Assembly (NCBI GenBank): GCA_013399115.1
Contig: VXAA01007177.1
Span: 292,763-356,762 of the forward strand
Source of the DNA: Anseranas semipalmata
Lineage: Eukaryota > Chordata > Aves > Anseriformes > Anseranatidae
Direction of reading: 5' to 3'
DNA length: 64,000 bases
In this document: positions 27,301 to 38,200 of the stretch, piece by piece
How the letters are laid out: every line of letters starts with the position of its first letter
Numbering within the stretch: position 1 is the first letter of the stretch
Program-made: the position numbers and the translations under genes
The notes under the pieces: generated by a model
What the model was told of the DNA's origin: nothing
The model's input: only the letters and a program-made list of their open reading frames with translations
Database searches by the model: none

Positions 27301-28096
27301 ATATTGTCAGTTTGAGTTCACAGGTAATGCGGGTGAACAAGCTCATAATAATTGCCTTAACATAAATCCTAATGGCAAAAAAAACAACAACTCTATTCTT
27401 GATACTTTCCACAAAAAGCATGTCTTCCCAGGATATTTTAGCAACTCTTCCAAGTTATTTCAACTGTGATCTTGAAACTTTTGTCCTAAATTTTGCTATT
27501 TATAAGTACTGGCATCATGGGAGCTCGAGGTTGCCCCCACCTATATTAAAATCAGTCTTTTTAATGCTGTTAATAAATTTATCATTGCCGTTACTTCTCT
27601 GACTCTTTCCAATACAAATGCAAATACAAATTATTCACAGTGGTCAGCAAATAATAGCCCTTCAGTAGCTGTCACCACCTATGGTTTAACTTCTTCCCAA
27701 CATGAGAATAAATTGTTCCTCAGAGCTACATTTGGAAGAACTAAATTCATTCTTGTTGCACTTGAAGGAAGCAAAACAAACAGTACTTATCAGCTTATAA
27801 CTCTTCAGTCAGCTTAATTAGTTTTTTTTGTTCCTCCAAGACTGACTGTATATACTATACCTTTAACACTGAAATTTGTTCAAATCTTATGATTTGAAGC
27901 CCAGATCCTCTCATGTGAAGGCATGTATTAAATATTCTGTTACTAGTATGCTTTTGATCGTAAGAAATAACCAAAGGGTATAGGACAGAAATGTTTACTG
28001 TATGAAATGGATATTTGTTGGACTGAAAGAATAAAGTTACCAACCTGATGTTTTTTGTCTCTTCACGTGTAGCTCTCCCAGCTTGGCCAGAAGTAA
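285..28096 (+). CDS. SCFD1: SCFD1 (Sly1), C-terminal portion, 12 coding exons
   Basis: This is the 3' part of a spliced gene for the Sec1/Munc18-like protein SCFD1/Sly1. The family is known to bind syntaxin-5 and syntaxin-18 type SNAREs and to promote SNARE assembly in ER-Golgi transport. Exons join as 285-366, 7681-7777, 11350-11420, 12400-12479, 13046-13108, 14118-14193, 15855-15908, 20228-20280, 21897-21930, 23181-23246, 27038-27106 and 28073-28096. The sum is 769 bases: one base finishing a codon, 255 residues and TAA. Every intron begins GT and ends AG, and phases match throughout. The peptide agrees with my memory of human SCFD1 almost residue for residue, including [34 protein letters not shown] and the end LSQLGQK. 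No frameshift or internal stop is present. The remaining N-terminal ~60% lies left of the window. Residue numbers in the exon entries assume a 642-residue protein. Confidence 0.97.
1288..1682 (-). repeat. CR1 LINE fragment, 5'-truncated, antisense to SCFD1
   Basis: Read on the minus strand, about 90 codons resemble the end of the CR1 reverse-transcriptase [32 protein letters not shown] and [15 protein letters not shown]. The plus-strand text has typical CR1 phrases such as AAGCCTGTTCCAGTGTCTAA and GTTGGAAGGGATCT. The element ends at its 3' side in an AGAATAGAATA-type short repeat near 1290-1306, the usual CR1 tail. The copy is truncated at its 5' end and diverged. It supports an avian (sauropsid) origin for the DNA. 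Confidence 0.9.
4362..4387. repeat. TTTA microsatellite
   Basis: About six TTTA units (TTTTATTTTATTTATTTATT and onward) lie inside an SCFD1 intron. Confidence 0.85.
6311..6384. repeat. Pyrimidine-rich low-complexity tract
   Basis: A run of T and C (TTTTTCTTTCCTTT-type) is followed by a T homopolymer. It is intronic and far from any exon boundary, so it is not a splice tract. Confidence 0.8.
7003..7036. other. Assembly gap (34 N)
   Basis: Unresolved bases inside an SCFD1 intron, following an A-run (AAAAAAAA). The homopolymer probably stopped the assembly. No coding sequence is implied to be missing, because the flanking exons join in phase. Confidence 1.
7681..7777 (+). CDS. SCFD1: SCFD1 exon (about residues 415-446)
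   Basis: The acceptor is TTAAACAG just before 7681 and the donor GTGAGT starts at 7778. The exon holds 32 codons plus one base, from [15 protein letters not shown] to DMISDPD, and the split codon finishes as Ala in the next exon. The reading frame stays open into the intron to about 7884, which makes the genomic frame look longer than the exon. Confidence 0.97.
7778..11349 (+). other. SCFD1 intron of 3.6 kb
   Basis: AT-rich. Short ATACATGG-type repeats occur around 8365-8430. I see no gene, RNA or recognisable transposon. Confidence 0.75.
11350..11420 (+). CDS. SCFD1: SCFD1 exon (about residues 447-470)
   Basis: The acceptor is CACTGCAG ending at 11349 and the donor GTATGT starts at 11421. 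Two bases complete the split Ala codon, then 23 codons read [20 protein letters not shown] to PSE. [15 protein letters not shown] is a recognisable Sly1/SM-family segment. Confidence 0.97.
11421..12399 (+). other. SCFD1 intron of 1.0 kb
   Basis: AT-rich intron; nothing recognisable seen. Confidence 0.8.
12400..12479 (+). CDS. SCFD1: SCFD1 exon (about residues 471-497)
   Basis: The acceptor is AATTTCAG ending at 12399 and the donor GTAAGT starts at 12480. It encodes [14 protein letters not shown] to NYIKQW plus two bases of the following Lys codon. This is the helical part before the loop-rich insert of domain 3. Confidence 0.96.
12480..13045 (+). other. SCFD1 intron of 0.57 kb
   Basis: Short AT-rich intron; nothing recognisable seen. 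Confidence 0.8.
13046..13108 (+). CDS. SCFD1: SCFD1 exon (about residues 497-517)
   Basis: The acceptor is TTTCACAG ending at 13045 and the donor GTATGC starts at 13109. One base finishes Lys, then come 20 codons [20 protein letters not shown] and two bases of a Gly codon. The Ser/Thr/Pro-rich run is a flexible linker in this family. Confidence 0.95.
13109..14117 (+). other. SCFD1 intron of 1.0 kb
   Basis: Contains an A-rich run near 13223-13240; nothing else recognisable. Confidence 0.8.
14118..14193 (+). CDS. SCFD1: SCFD1 exon, probable lid helix (about residues 518-543)
   Basis: The acceptor is TTTTTCAG ending at 14117 and the donor GTAAGT starts at 14194. After one base completing Gly, 25 codons read [16 protein letters not shown] to LVLKQQ. 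By position this should contribute to the Sly1 'lid' loop, an amphipathic helix tied in yeast to autoinhibition and vesicle binding. That assignment is inferred from the family; the exon itself is certain. Confidence 0.96.
14194..15854 (+). other. SCFD1 intron of 1.7 kb
   Basis: AATAAT repeats occur just after the donor (14213-14230). A perfect 10-base hairpin lies at 15185-15211. No gene is seen. Confidence 0.75.
15855..15908 (+). CDS. SCFD1: SCFD1 exon (about residues 544-561)
   Basis: The acceptor is TTAACAG ending at 15854 and the donor GTGAGT starts at 15909. The exon is 18 whole codons, [18 protein letters not shown], in phase 0 on both sides. It continues the helical hairpin begun in the previous exon. 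Confidence 0.96.
15909..20227 (+). other. SCFD1 intron of 4.3 kb
   Basis: Holds a sense-orientation CR1 3' end (17640-17882). On the minus strand between 17318 and 16096 there is a run of long but interrupted frames, discussed as a finding. The rest is AT-rich and unremarkable. Confidence 0.75.
17640..17882 (+). repeat. CR1 LINE 3' end, sense to SCFD1
   Basis: The sequence reads GGGAGATTTAGATTAGATGT, then AGGGTGGTGAGGCACTGGAA, GAGGTGTTCAAGGCCAGGCT and ATGATCTTTAAGGTCCCTTC, and ends in CCATTCTATGACTCC. This is the textbook 3' end of an avian CR1 element. It is about 240 bases long, 5'-truncated, and well enough preserved to be a younger copy than the one at 1.3 kb. Confidence 0.96.
20228..20280 (+). 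CDS. SCFD1: SCFD1 exon (about residues 562-579)
   Basis: The acceptor is TTAATAG ending at 20227 and the donor GTAAGT starts at 20281. It encodes [17 protein letters not shown] and two bases of a Ser codon. YRYFDPKxLRG is a family hallmark. Confidence 0.97.
20281..21896 (+). other. SCFD1 intron of 1.6 kb
   Basis: AT-rich. An A-run lies at 20702-20716 and a long T tract at 21872-21891 forms the acceptor polypyrimidine tract. Nothing else is seen. Confidence 0.8.
21897..21930 (+). CDS. SCFD1: SCFD1 short exon (about residues 579-590)
   Basis: A 34-base exon preceded by a long T-rich tract and TAATAG, followed by GTAAGT. One base finishes Ser, then [11 protein letters not shown]. It is supported by exact phase on both sides and by the conserved [17 protein letters not shown] continuation in the next exon. 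Confidence 0.95.
21931..23180 (+). other. SCFD1 intron of 1.25 kb
   Basis: AT-rich; no recognisable feature. Confidence 0.8.
23181..23246 (+). CDS. SCFD1: SCFD1 exon with conserved VVGGG motif (about residues 591-612)
   Basis: The acceptor is CATTTTAG ending at 23180 and the donor GTATGT starts at 23247. There are 22 whole codons, [20 protein letters not shown] then IK. The hydrophobic strand plus GGGNYxEY is a signature near the C-terminus of Sec1/Munc18 proteins. Confidence 0.97.
23247..27037 (+). other. SCFD1 intron of 3.8 kb
   Basis: AT-rich, with A-runs at about 23727 and 26551-26565. No gene or recognisable transposon is seen. Confidence 0.75.
27038..27106 (+). CDS. SCFD1: SCFD1 penultimate coding exon (about residues 613-635)
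   Basis: The acceptor is TTTATTAG ending at 27037 and the donor GTAGGT starts at 27107. There are 23 whole codons, [20 protein letters not shown] then IKQ. YGCSELxNAxxFxxQL is the usual SM-protein C-terminal motif. Confidence 0.97.
27107..28072 (+). other. SCFD1 last intron, about 1 kb
   Basis: Lies between the penultimate exon and the 7-residue terminal exon. AT-rich; nothing else seen. Confidence 0.8.
28073..28096 (+). CDS. SCFD1: SCFD1 terminal coding exon (last 7 residues and stop)
   Basis: The acceptor is CACGTGTAG ending at 28072. Only LSQLGQK and TAA are coded; the rest of the exon is 3' UTR. The peptide matches the SCFD1 C-terminus I recall from mammals. The exon is too short to be found as a reading frame and is recognised from phase, acceptor and peptide. 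Confidence 0.93.
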   Translation, partial: LSQLGQK

Positions 28097-28275
28097 GACT
28101 GAAATACCATGACCTGGATGGGCAATGTGACAGAAAAGAGTTGTTATAGCATTCAGATATCTTCATATCTATAATTTTGTCATTATAATAAAACTTAAAC
28201 CAGATCCATTAATATAACTTCTAAAAGAGATCTGTAATTAATACCGTGTATATCAACATTTCTGAAATAAACCTT
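28097..28275 (+). terminator. SCFD1: SCFD1 3' UTR and polyadenylation signals
   Basis: AATAAA occurs at 28187-28192, about 90 bases after the stop codon, and again at 28266-28271. The second is followed within about 25 bases by a T/G-rich stretch (TTTTTGTTGAGGG) suited to cleavage-factor binding. Either could be used. The implied 3' UTR is only about 110-200 bases. A longer form using a later signal cannot be ruled out from sequence alone. Confidence 0.7.
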
Positions 28276-30419
28276 AAAACCTGCTGTATTTTTGTTGAGG
28301 GTAAGTTTCATGTCATTACTTTCTAAATGCTGTATTAACTGTGGTGTATCACAGAGCTGTCTGAAAAGCATAGCGTTTTCAAGATCTCATACATAATTTC
28401 TGTTACAGTAAACAAAGCAATAGTTTGAAGAAAAGGTCAAGTCTGTCTTTAGGAGATGTGTTCTTGAAAGCCAGCTATCTGCATTTAACAAAATTGAAAA
28501 GGACAAAACTGCCTTTTAGGACCACAGACAAACAGCCTTAGTGCGAGAGAGCTATGTTATGCTTTTACTTTACTGAAGTCCTAGTAGTTGTACTTAGATT
28601 TGTGCAGTCTTTGCTTGATTGTCCAAAGATGTACTTGGAAGTTATCAAAAACTTGTACCAAAGGTACAGTAATTTAGCTTTTCTCTTAAGGTTACGTGTT
28701 TGCATTCATCCACTTTCCTACACAGTCACAGTTTCAAATGGTAGAACCTTCAATAATTTTCTAAATTACTGTTTATTGTAACTGCTGACATGTTTGGGAA
28801 GAAACCAAGCCCTACTCACAGTACAGCTCTTAACAGTTTTATAAGTGCATATTTAACATATGCTTTTTAACAATTGCATTAGGTAGAGCCGGTTTAGGAG
28901 TGAGCAGTAGTTCAAAGAAGCTCACGATATAATTAACTTTCACCAGTAACAATAGCTCTGGAGAGCATGTTCAGGAATTGAGAGAAGGCAACAAAAATTC
29001 TTTGCAGATTTAAGTCTCTGCCTCTAGAACTGTCCCTTCTGAAAACAGCACTGCTGCTGGTGAAGCAATAACGTGCCTTCAAAAAAAGGTCTAAAATGCT
29101 CAAAAAGTGATAGGGAAACGCTTATTGTGGGTTTATTAACAAACTGTGAGATAATAAGAATTACTGGCTTATTGTAAATTTTTAGCAGTTTTTTGTACTG
29201 TTCTTCAGTATTTAATGTTAATTTTGCCTTAAAGGCAATACATTTTCCCCCAGATAAAATTTTTTTCCAAACATCTATACAAGAATTGTAGTTGGTCTAT
29301 TCCTTAAAAATCACAATAAATGTATTACAATAAAAATATGCATAAACTAGACCATATTATCAAAACTAATAATGTTACTTAATAATCTCAGCTGAGTGTT
29401 GTAAGCTACTCCACACTACTACTTTAGATTTCTAAGCTTGCCAACTCAAATGTATTTATTGTGGTGTTAACAATAGTTGTATACAAATGTTCTCCCATAG
29501 TCCAGACAGCAAGGACTTACAGTGTCAAACACAGTTCATTATTCTTCTAATTCCCTACATGTACACTATATTTGTTAGTAAGAACAAGGTCAAAGGCATT
29601 TGGAAAAAAAAAAAAAATTACATTTAAGGTAGTTACTGCTTCCTGTGGGAGTTTGTTCCAGAAGCTTGAAATAATGTAGTTCCAAGAAAGCTGTGTTTCC
29701 TACACCGAGTTTTAACTTTGCAGCTGAAAACCAAGTTGTGAAAAAAAATCTGCTGACTGCTTTTTGTCCAGAACTTGTGGCAGTCTGATATGATGGACCC
29801 CATGTCAATTAAACTCTTCTAAATCACAGCTTACAGCATTTGATGTTTCATTAAGCTATGTAAACAGAGATCAGAAGCTACTTCAGTTGATGTGTTCAGG
29901 AACTTAATTTGCACTACATCTAGAGACAGGTTTAATTTATGCTAGCTTTATAGCTGGCTCTTCAGGTTTGTTGTCTGAACACGCACTAGTCAATTAGGTG
30001 TTTGTTTGTAAATGACTGGAGACTATTTCAGTACCTTAAACATTCCTCTCTTTCCTCTGCACAACAGATTTTTGGGTTTTGGTATATTACCAGTCTTAAA
30101 GATCTCAGTGAACGTTAAAATCTCCAATTTACACAACCTGAGCTATTACATGCTGGTTTTTTTGTTGTTGTTGTTTTGTTTGTATGTGTTACATGATCCT
30201 TTTCCCTAAATACCTCTGTGGAACTACGAAAGTTACTTAAAAGTAAGCTGGCATTTTGGCAAGCTTATTCAATTTATAGCCAGTCACTATGCGCTGCGTA
30301 TCTATCTTCAACATTCCCTCAATGTCCTGTGCTTAAAAGATAAGTAAGGGCCAGAAAGCCATATGCCTGGCTCTGTGAGTCTTTCAAGTAAAATAGTATC
30401 AGCAGCATTCATGTTACTG
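28276..30419. other. Intergenic, downstream of SCFD1
   Basis: AT-rich sequence without a supported gene, RNA or repeat. Further AATAAA strings occur by chance. Confidence 0.65.
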
Positions 30420-30575
30420 TATCACAGAATCACGGCATCATTTAGGTTGGAAGAGACCTCCAAGATCACCTAGTCCAACCTATGACCTAACACTACCAAG
30501 TCCTCCACTAAACCATATCACTAAGCTCTACCTCTAAACGTCTTTTGAGTACCTCCAGGGATGGTCACTCAACCA
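30420..30575 (-). repeat. CR1 LINE 3' end fragment
   Basis: The plus-strand text ATCACAGAATCACGGCATCA, TTTAGGTTGGAAGAGACCTC, AAGATCACCTAGTCCAACCT and CTCCAGGGATGGTCACTCAA is the reverse complement of the avian CR1 3' end. About 155 bases remain; it is 5'-truncated. Confidence 0.95.
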
Positions 30576-33500
30576 TATGCACGGAGGATCAGTGAGTCTT
30601 GGACCTATTCTAATGTCCCTGCTAAGTCACACGTTTGCACAGTTGTTCTTTGTTAATAAACCTCAGGAAGGGCTGGCTGGCAGGGCAGTGCTGATGGCAG
30701 CTCTGGCCTCCAGCACAACTCCAGCTTTCATGTCTCAGGACTGGCAGGTCTTCATTGGGGTCTATGTTTTCATTTAAATAAAAGCAGAGCAAGGCTGAGT
30801 CTCAAGTACTATACTTGTTCTCAGAAAGAAATTAAGCAGTCTGGTCTTTAGCTGTGGAAAACTGGCACATCCATAGTCAAATCTTACAAATGGTTGAATA
30901 TACTTGTCACTTAAAAATTAATTCACAGCTTGAAACAACAGTCCTTCATTTTCTTTCTTGTTTTAAGTTGAAGATTTTAGAATATTTAAATGGATATTTT
31001 GTTAATTAATTAACATTGTATTTAGTGCCTCTGTTGTTCAGCATTTCTAAAAAAAAAAAAAAAAGCATCTAACAGTCAGCAACAAAAATAAAAAAGAAAC
31101 TAGCAGAATAAGGAAGAGAAACCTCTCAAGACCACTGCTTGATTTAAATGTCCTTACTAGTGGAACATTCTTGATACAAATCAGTACTACTTCCCTCCCT
31201 TAGGATAAAATTTGCTAAGATCGATGATGTTTACATCAATCTGAACAGAATGTATGATACCAGCTTTTTTCTTAAAAGACATCAGTACATCCAAGAATAG
31301 AAATGATCCTGTCATTCACAGTTACAAACTGAACGCTGCTATGCATACAAAGCTCCATGACTATAGAGCTGAAGAAAGTGCAGCATTTGTATTTTCACTT
31401 AAATGATATATTCCAAAATGTAATTTCTTAGATGGTTAGTCCAATGTGTTGACTGAGGCAGTCGTAGGAGGATAAGGTTTATATCTAGGTACACCTGAAC
31501 TAACTTCAAAATTATCACAACTAAGTTTTTCAGACCTGAAATAAAAGGTGTTGGCCCAAAACAACCTCCTGTCCTTTGTTGACTGACAGTCAAGGGAGAG
31601 ACCTAGTCACGGCTGGTTGATTCGTTTGTCAGTATTCATGGCAGATGACTGACTCTAGGTCATAGAAATCTAAGCTTAGTGAGCGTTTTAGTGTGATGGA
31701 AAAGTTAGCCACAGTGGCAGGGATTTCTCTAGTCTTTAACTTCAGAGATCAGAGATCTGCTCAGGTTTATTACAACTCAAACATAAAATTAAATTGGTTT
31801 AAAAATAAAACCCACATATCCGATATTATACAAGCCTCTCAAGAGACTCTTTAATCCATAAATCAACACACACACTTTTTATCTGTTTCAAATGCAAGCA
31901 ACTATGTTCATACACTTCTAAACCAATATGCACCATATGAAATGGACTAAGGGCTTTCTATCACCTATAAATCCCGTATGATTAGAGTCTTCCTACTTGC
32001 TTTGTTCATTCTTTTATCAGTCGGGGTTTCCTGTTACACGTCCAAAACAAAGACCATCAGATCAGCTCACGAAACTGTAAGAGGTGGTGATATTAGCCAA
32101 AGGTGATGGGATTGACACAAAATGTTTGACAGCACATGTAAGCACATGATTTTTTGTGTACAGCTTGCATATTAGCATAGCTAATTGTTATATTGCCAGT
32201 TTTGCTAGTGCTGAAATAAAACCTCTCCCTTTATATGTGAGTGAAGCAAAACACTGCTGGTACACTATTTTCTTCAGTTTCCCTTACCAGTATGTTCCAG
32301 TCCCCTATGAGGAGCTCTTTTGCTTCATTTTTCCTAGGATTGTTGACAGCTAAACTACCAAATTCCAGCTGTGATGTGTCACTCGAACTAGAGCATCAAT
32401 ACATTTCATAGATCATGCATCAGCCATGGGCCCTGCTCATTCAGGTATGTTTAGAATTGGTAACTTACAGGGAAAGAAACCTACTCCTAAATGTCCAGCC
32501 AGATGCATTATAGAGGATTTTTTTTTTCTTCCCAGTGAAAAAAAGCTTTGGATAGCTAGCCTCCTGTCACTGTAATCACGCTCAGATGAGTTTTATGAAA
32601 GCAAGCAACATGAAGATTAGGACTACAACACATAAAAAACGATTATATAAATCTACCTTCTGTGTTTTTATCTGTTAGTTTTATCTGTTATTCCATCAGT
32701 CTGGAAGTCACCTTTCCCATAGGAGGGATATGTGGTAATATGTGGAGAAAAGGGGAAAAACAACAACCACCAGAACCCCCCTAGGAGTGTCAGAATAAGA
32801 ATACCCTTGCTTTGTAGACTCAATATTTGCTATGCGATTGCTCTGCAACTTTTACTAGGAAATTGTACAATCCTTCACTAGCCATGTCACCATCCTTCTG
32901 ATGGTTCTGCAGACCATGGTTCTCCCCAGGAGAAGAATCTGGTCTGTAAACCTAGCCTTGCATAGGACAAGAAAAGGCAATGTTGTTACCAGCTCGGGGC
33001 TCACAGGGAGAAGAGTGACTGCTAATGTCTTTACCCATACTTCTCTCTGGAAAAGTTGAATTTCTGCAGGCTCAAGGCCCAAGATGAAAACAGGTGACCC
33101 AAAAAGAGGTCACCCTCATGCAGAGCAAGTTCATTATCTTTTTGTGGAGAAAAAAATAATAATAAATAAATAAATAAATCACTCTCATTACTTAGAATTA
33201 AGTTTCTGTCTTTTTTTCCCTTTCCTCTCCCCCTCAATTCACTGGAGTACAAGTGATCAAAAGCACAGTCCCTATACTTTAGGACAGGATCCAGGTTAGT
33301 CAAGCAGTCAGTGAAAGCCTGATGAAAACTGTAGTTTTATAATTGTGGCAGTCAACCCACAAACACCAAATCTGTGATGTTTTCCAAATTCTTTTTCATC
33401 CTTTAGGTGTCATTTGTAATTTGTTCTGCTGTTCTCCTGGCCTGGCCTCCCTATGCACGATCTCTATCTGGTCAGGATCTGGGCTTCCAGTGCCAAGCTC

Positions 33501-34320
33501 ACCAGTATCCTAGCCAGGCTTTCTACAAAGCCTGACAGTTTTTAGAGGTCCATTCATCACCACTGGCACAAGCCCTAAATTCCGTAAGGGCCTTAAGAAG
33601 CCTGTTCCAGTGTCCCAACAGAGACAAGGATTTAGCCCTAAAATGCTAACATTGATACCTGATCAAAGGAAACAGCTAGCTGCCTTCCCAAACCCACAGA
33701 AATATTTGTGTATCTGAAGTTCCGGAAGCAAAACGGTGTCAGATTTAGAAGAATCTTTTGGCACAGGCTGACCTTGCTTTCTGTTACCTATTTCTCATAA
33801 ACACGCATTTTGGGAATGAAAACAGCACTAAGAAAATAAATGTAGCTCTGTCTGACTTACATCCAGAAGTTTTCACAGTAAGAAGTCAAGGACAAATGTC
33901 TCCATCATTTTGTTAGTATTTCACATTTTGACGCTGTTCAGATATAGTTTCATAATGACAACAGAAAAGCTAAATGACCTCAAAGGATATTCATGGAAAG
34001 GCAGTCGTACTCGTCTCCTTCTTCCTTTCGCTTAAAAATATTACATTAAAATAATTACCTTTTGTTTGAGTGTTTTCAGGAATTCCCCAACATTTACCCC
34101 CTCTATACACACTATTCCAGTTTTCCTGACGAGGTTGCAATGCACAGTGCTCCTAAATATAAGAACAGGTCCACTTCTGCAGCAGCATCCTAAAGAAGTC
34201 TGTAAGTGACCAGCCACCACTTCCAAGTCTAAATTCTCAAGCATTATTTTTTCTCCTCACAATGGAGGTGAATCTGTCTGGGAGGAGTGGAAGCACTGAC
34301 TGCTCTTTGTAGATGCATCT
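30576..34320. other. Intergenic AT-rich stretch
   Basis: Contains an A16 run (about 31049-31064) and an AAAT-type microsatellite (33150-33179). No supported gene is seen. Confidence 0.65.
33150..33179. repeat. AATAAATA microsatellite
   Basis: AATAATAATAAATAAATAAA and two further units of AAAT in intergenic DNA. Confidence 0.85.
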
Positions 34321-35250
34321 CAGTTACCATCTCAGTTTCCCTGCTCGCTGAAGAACGGCTTCACCGAGATACTTTCTTATCTTATAGCATGTTTTCTGCG
34401 GTAAGGTTTCCCACAACTGCTCAAATCGCAGTGCATCTGGGGCCTGAGGAGTAGCAAGGGACAATTCAGTGAGGACCTGTGCCATGGGCCTAAGCCAGAC
34501 AGCCCAGCAAACGCTGCTGCCTGCTGGGCAGGTGGGGAACTTGGCTGGCAGCAGCGAGGGCCGGGAGGGACTATGAAGGAGCCAGCGTGGGTTGCCAGAG
34601 GGGCCACCTCCCTTGTGCCGGCCGAAGGCCCAGATTAAAAGGTGTTGGGACGATACAAGCAGCAGGAAGGGCTTATAGGGCTGGCAGAGTTCAGTGCTCA
34701 GTGAACTTATTTGGATCACTGAAATCCCTGGAGCAGTCAAATACTAAATTCAGCATGACCACAGGCAAGGATGTGTAACCAAGTGGGTTTCAGCCTGTTT
34801 TACAAAGGGAAAAGGGAGAATCAGGCCCTTCCCAAGGCAGCAGGGTGTACACTGGGGATGGATCACTCAGGCAGCAGTGTGGAAGAGGAAAGGGATCATA
34901 ATAAGGACTGCTTGGGGCATCACGAGTCCAAGAGGGAGATTCTCTCCTAAAATGAAAGGCAAGAAGAGCAAGTAATGCCATCAGGTAGCAAACCTACAGA
35001 GACACTGGGTTCAGGCTCCCCAGATCTTTGCACAGTGGCCATGAGCAGGGGCCCCGTCCTGTGGGATGCTCCAAGGACAGGGGCCACCTCCCTCCCTCCT
35101 CTCTCCTTCACATGGAGCCGTGAGCCTCCAGCAACCACGTACAGCCCCCAGCATCCAAGAATCACATCCTGCTGAGCCAGGAATGGGATTAGGGACACAG
35201 TGGCATTCTTCACAAGAAGAATCAGCTACCTTAAGTTCACATATTTAGGC
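34321..35250. other. GC-enriched intergenic patch
   Basis: Much richer in G and C than its surroundings, especially 34480-34640 and 35010-35170. Overlapping frames stay open on both strands (for example minus 34324-34740), as expected when stop codons are rare by composition. No protein family is recognised. It could be an old repeat, a regulatory patch or a decayed CpG island. Confidence 0.4.
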
Positions 35251-38200
35251 ACAGTACTGAATCACAGGGAAAATGAATGCTGCATATCCAAAGAGTGTTT
35301 GCAGATCTTTTGTCAGCAGAAGCTGTAAGCACGAAGATAAGGCAGTTCAAATGACTACACCTGGCTCCGAGACACTGCATGTTGTTAGGCGGATGCAGCT
35401 GTTCTTGCTATTTACTGGAAATCCTGGATTCAAAGGAAACAAAATCTTAACCAGGCCCAGATATCAGGCAGAAGTTTACTATAAACTAAAGTCACCTTTT
35501 GCAACAACTAACAGTCCAGATATTTTGACAGGAAGCACAAGAAAGCATTAGTTTATGCCAGCCAGCTGCTTTGACACATACACAATCAGATTCTCACATC
35601 TGTTAGAGACTGGTACTCCTACAAGCATATGCAGCTCCATTTGGATCAGATCTTGAAAAACAGCAAAAGACTAACTGTCAAGAAATATCCACATGCAGTG
35701 TCTTACTACTGTTTTCTGTGTTCTTTTGTTCATCCCCTAGCTCACTAAAACCCACCAGAAACGTCTGTACTTTATGTAGTAGAACGGCAGACATGCAATA
35801 AATATTCCCACAGACTTAAAGACAGAAGCATATTTCATAATTAAACACAAAATATCCTTTTAGAAATCTTAACATTTTCCATATCCCAGTTATAATTAAA
35901 TGAATGTGTTGTCTTCTCTATGAAAGTACTTTTCTTGTATCTGACACTTAAAAGGTCTGAATGCATCTATAAGAAGTCTGTAAGTCAGTTGTTTTGAAAC
36001 GGGAAAAGAGTTTACGTGATGATGTGAATTAAAATCAAATTGTTCCTAATCAAATGACATCAAGTTATTTTATTTGGTAGAAGTAAACCTGACTGGTATG
36101 TGGATATTATGAGCCATACTTCAAATGGAATGCAATTAACTTCAAATAGATTTTTTTTAAATAAAAGTGTTTTTCATAACTTGGTGTTCCTTTTTCCTTT
36201 CCCCACTGTGATCAGAATTTAACTGTCTAAAAGTTCATCTGGCAGCGGAAATGTTATTTCCAGTTTGCCCACAGATACAGTCGTTTCTCAGGGGCTGGTT
36301 CATAGCAGATCCTTTTGTAGATAGTCTTTAAACTTTGCCATTTCGGAGGCAAACACACTTGATCAAAGGGTGAATAACAGAGAATGGCCACAGGAGATTT
36401 TTTCTCCACTGACTACCTCCAAAGGGTCCTCTCAGGTTACGAGCTCTCTGAATATCAAATCTACCTTTGGTTCCTATTTTTAACTTCTAAATTTCTAGAC
36501 CCCAACAGTGACTACAAAACTTCCTTGTAGAATAGGAATACTCAATTTTATTTCACGGTGTTTCTAAGGAGAGGGGGTAGGGGAGTTGTGGATGGAGGCC
36601 AGTGCTACAGCATAAGCACCCAATTGATCCGGTTGTCTCCTCAGTAGGACAGCTGCTCCATGGACTGCACAAGCACAGTGTGTTTGCAGGAGGAACACAT
36701 GGCATGCACTTTGAGGGCAAGGATTGTGGATAAAGAACAGAACCTAGCAAGTGACAGACATTTAGAGTCACGGAAATAAGAGCAAGGGAAAATGAACCAC
36801 GGCCAAGTACGTGAGCACCATCCCTCCCCAGAGAGCGAGGAGAGAGAACGCTGGTGCAACTGAAGGAATGGGAAGGAACGAGGGAGCCATACGCGTGGCA
36901 GAAAAACTGCTAAGAGGATGGAATAGCCACCATTTGAATTACATTAGCTCTTAGTTTGAGTCTCCTAAAAGAAGCAGAAGAAAGTACAGGCACTCACACA
37001 TTCAGAAATATCCTTGAAGGAGGAAAGTTTTTCCTGCTGCAAGAGAAAAGGGCCCTGTTCTACTGAAATGAACTACAGGCTATTTAACAAGACTTAACAA
37101 AAAGAAAAAAGAGCATCTTAGAACAATGCATCTATTATAGCCTTGTTTTCCAGCAGATGTTTTGAGGTGACACAGAACAGCTTAGTAGCTGGGTGTTCTG
37201 TTTTAAAGACCATGCTGTGAGTCGTTCCGGAACAGAACTATTTTGGCTATACAGGGCTTTTAAATTACCATTTTTAAAGTGTATTTAAGATGGTAAGCTA
37301 TGTGTAGCTGAAGACTTTTGTTTGAGGAAGAAGGGCATGAGGCCAAGAAAGGTACCTCTGCCGAAAGGAAAATGGGCTCTATTAAATCAAAGGGCACAAA
37401 CAGTACTAATCTTATCTGTTTTTCATACGTCACTCCGCAGCCTTAGTAAAATAATGTATTTCACTTGAATTCAAAACTAACATTTCTAGGACACAGAAAA
37501 AAAGCTTCTGCTTTGCAAAAATATTTTTGCAACAATCAGGTGTCTGAATGCACTTCCCAAAGAAGTGGTACGAGGTGAATAATGATGCTATGAACTACGT
37601 TTGACCCTTAAAACGCCTTTCGTTTTGAAACAGGGCCTTCACTGAAGCAACGGCACCATTTATAATGAAAAATTAAACTAAGTTGTTCAGTATGAACTTA
37701 GTTTCCAGGCGGCTGGGTATATGAACCACAGTTCAAAGTGGCAAGAAACACACGCATGCCCAATACCATTAATTCTTCAATTCGACAAAGGGCCTGGAGC
37801 AGCCGTGCAGCCGGTACGCAGGCGCCTCTGCGGCACCCCGACCGCCGGCTGTCACCGTCCTCCTCATACCCACCGCCTGCACAGGTCTGCAGGCAGCAAA
37901 ACATGTCGTTTTACTCGTACCTCACCGTCAGCGTATTGTTGCCAAGCCTCTGTGCAGGACCAGCACCTTCCACGCGGAGGACAACCGAATTGTTTCCAGT
38001 GCTTGTTTTGCCTGGCACTGCCTGAAGCACCAGGCCAAAAAAAGGTGCCCTAATGCTACCCCACCATCAGTACCTTTACAGGATGAACTTAAAATAACAA
38101 AACTTCAAATCCGTCTTTGGCGCAAGTAGTACTAGAATATTCAAATGTATACACCATAACTTATAATGTAGATACGTGTTTATTAGGCAAATTGTTTGTG

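Noticed and set aside
33590..33640. Possible CR1 fragment (AAGCCTGTTCCAGTGTCCCA)
   Set aside because: Only a ~20-base phrase resembles CR1 and the flanks do not continue the match.
34324..34740. Minus-strand frame of 138 codons
   Set aside because: GC-rich patch with several overlapping open frames, no family resemblance and no splice or promoter context.
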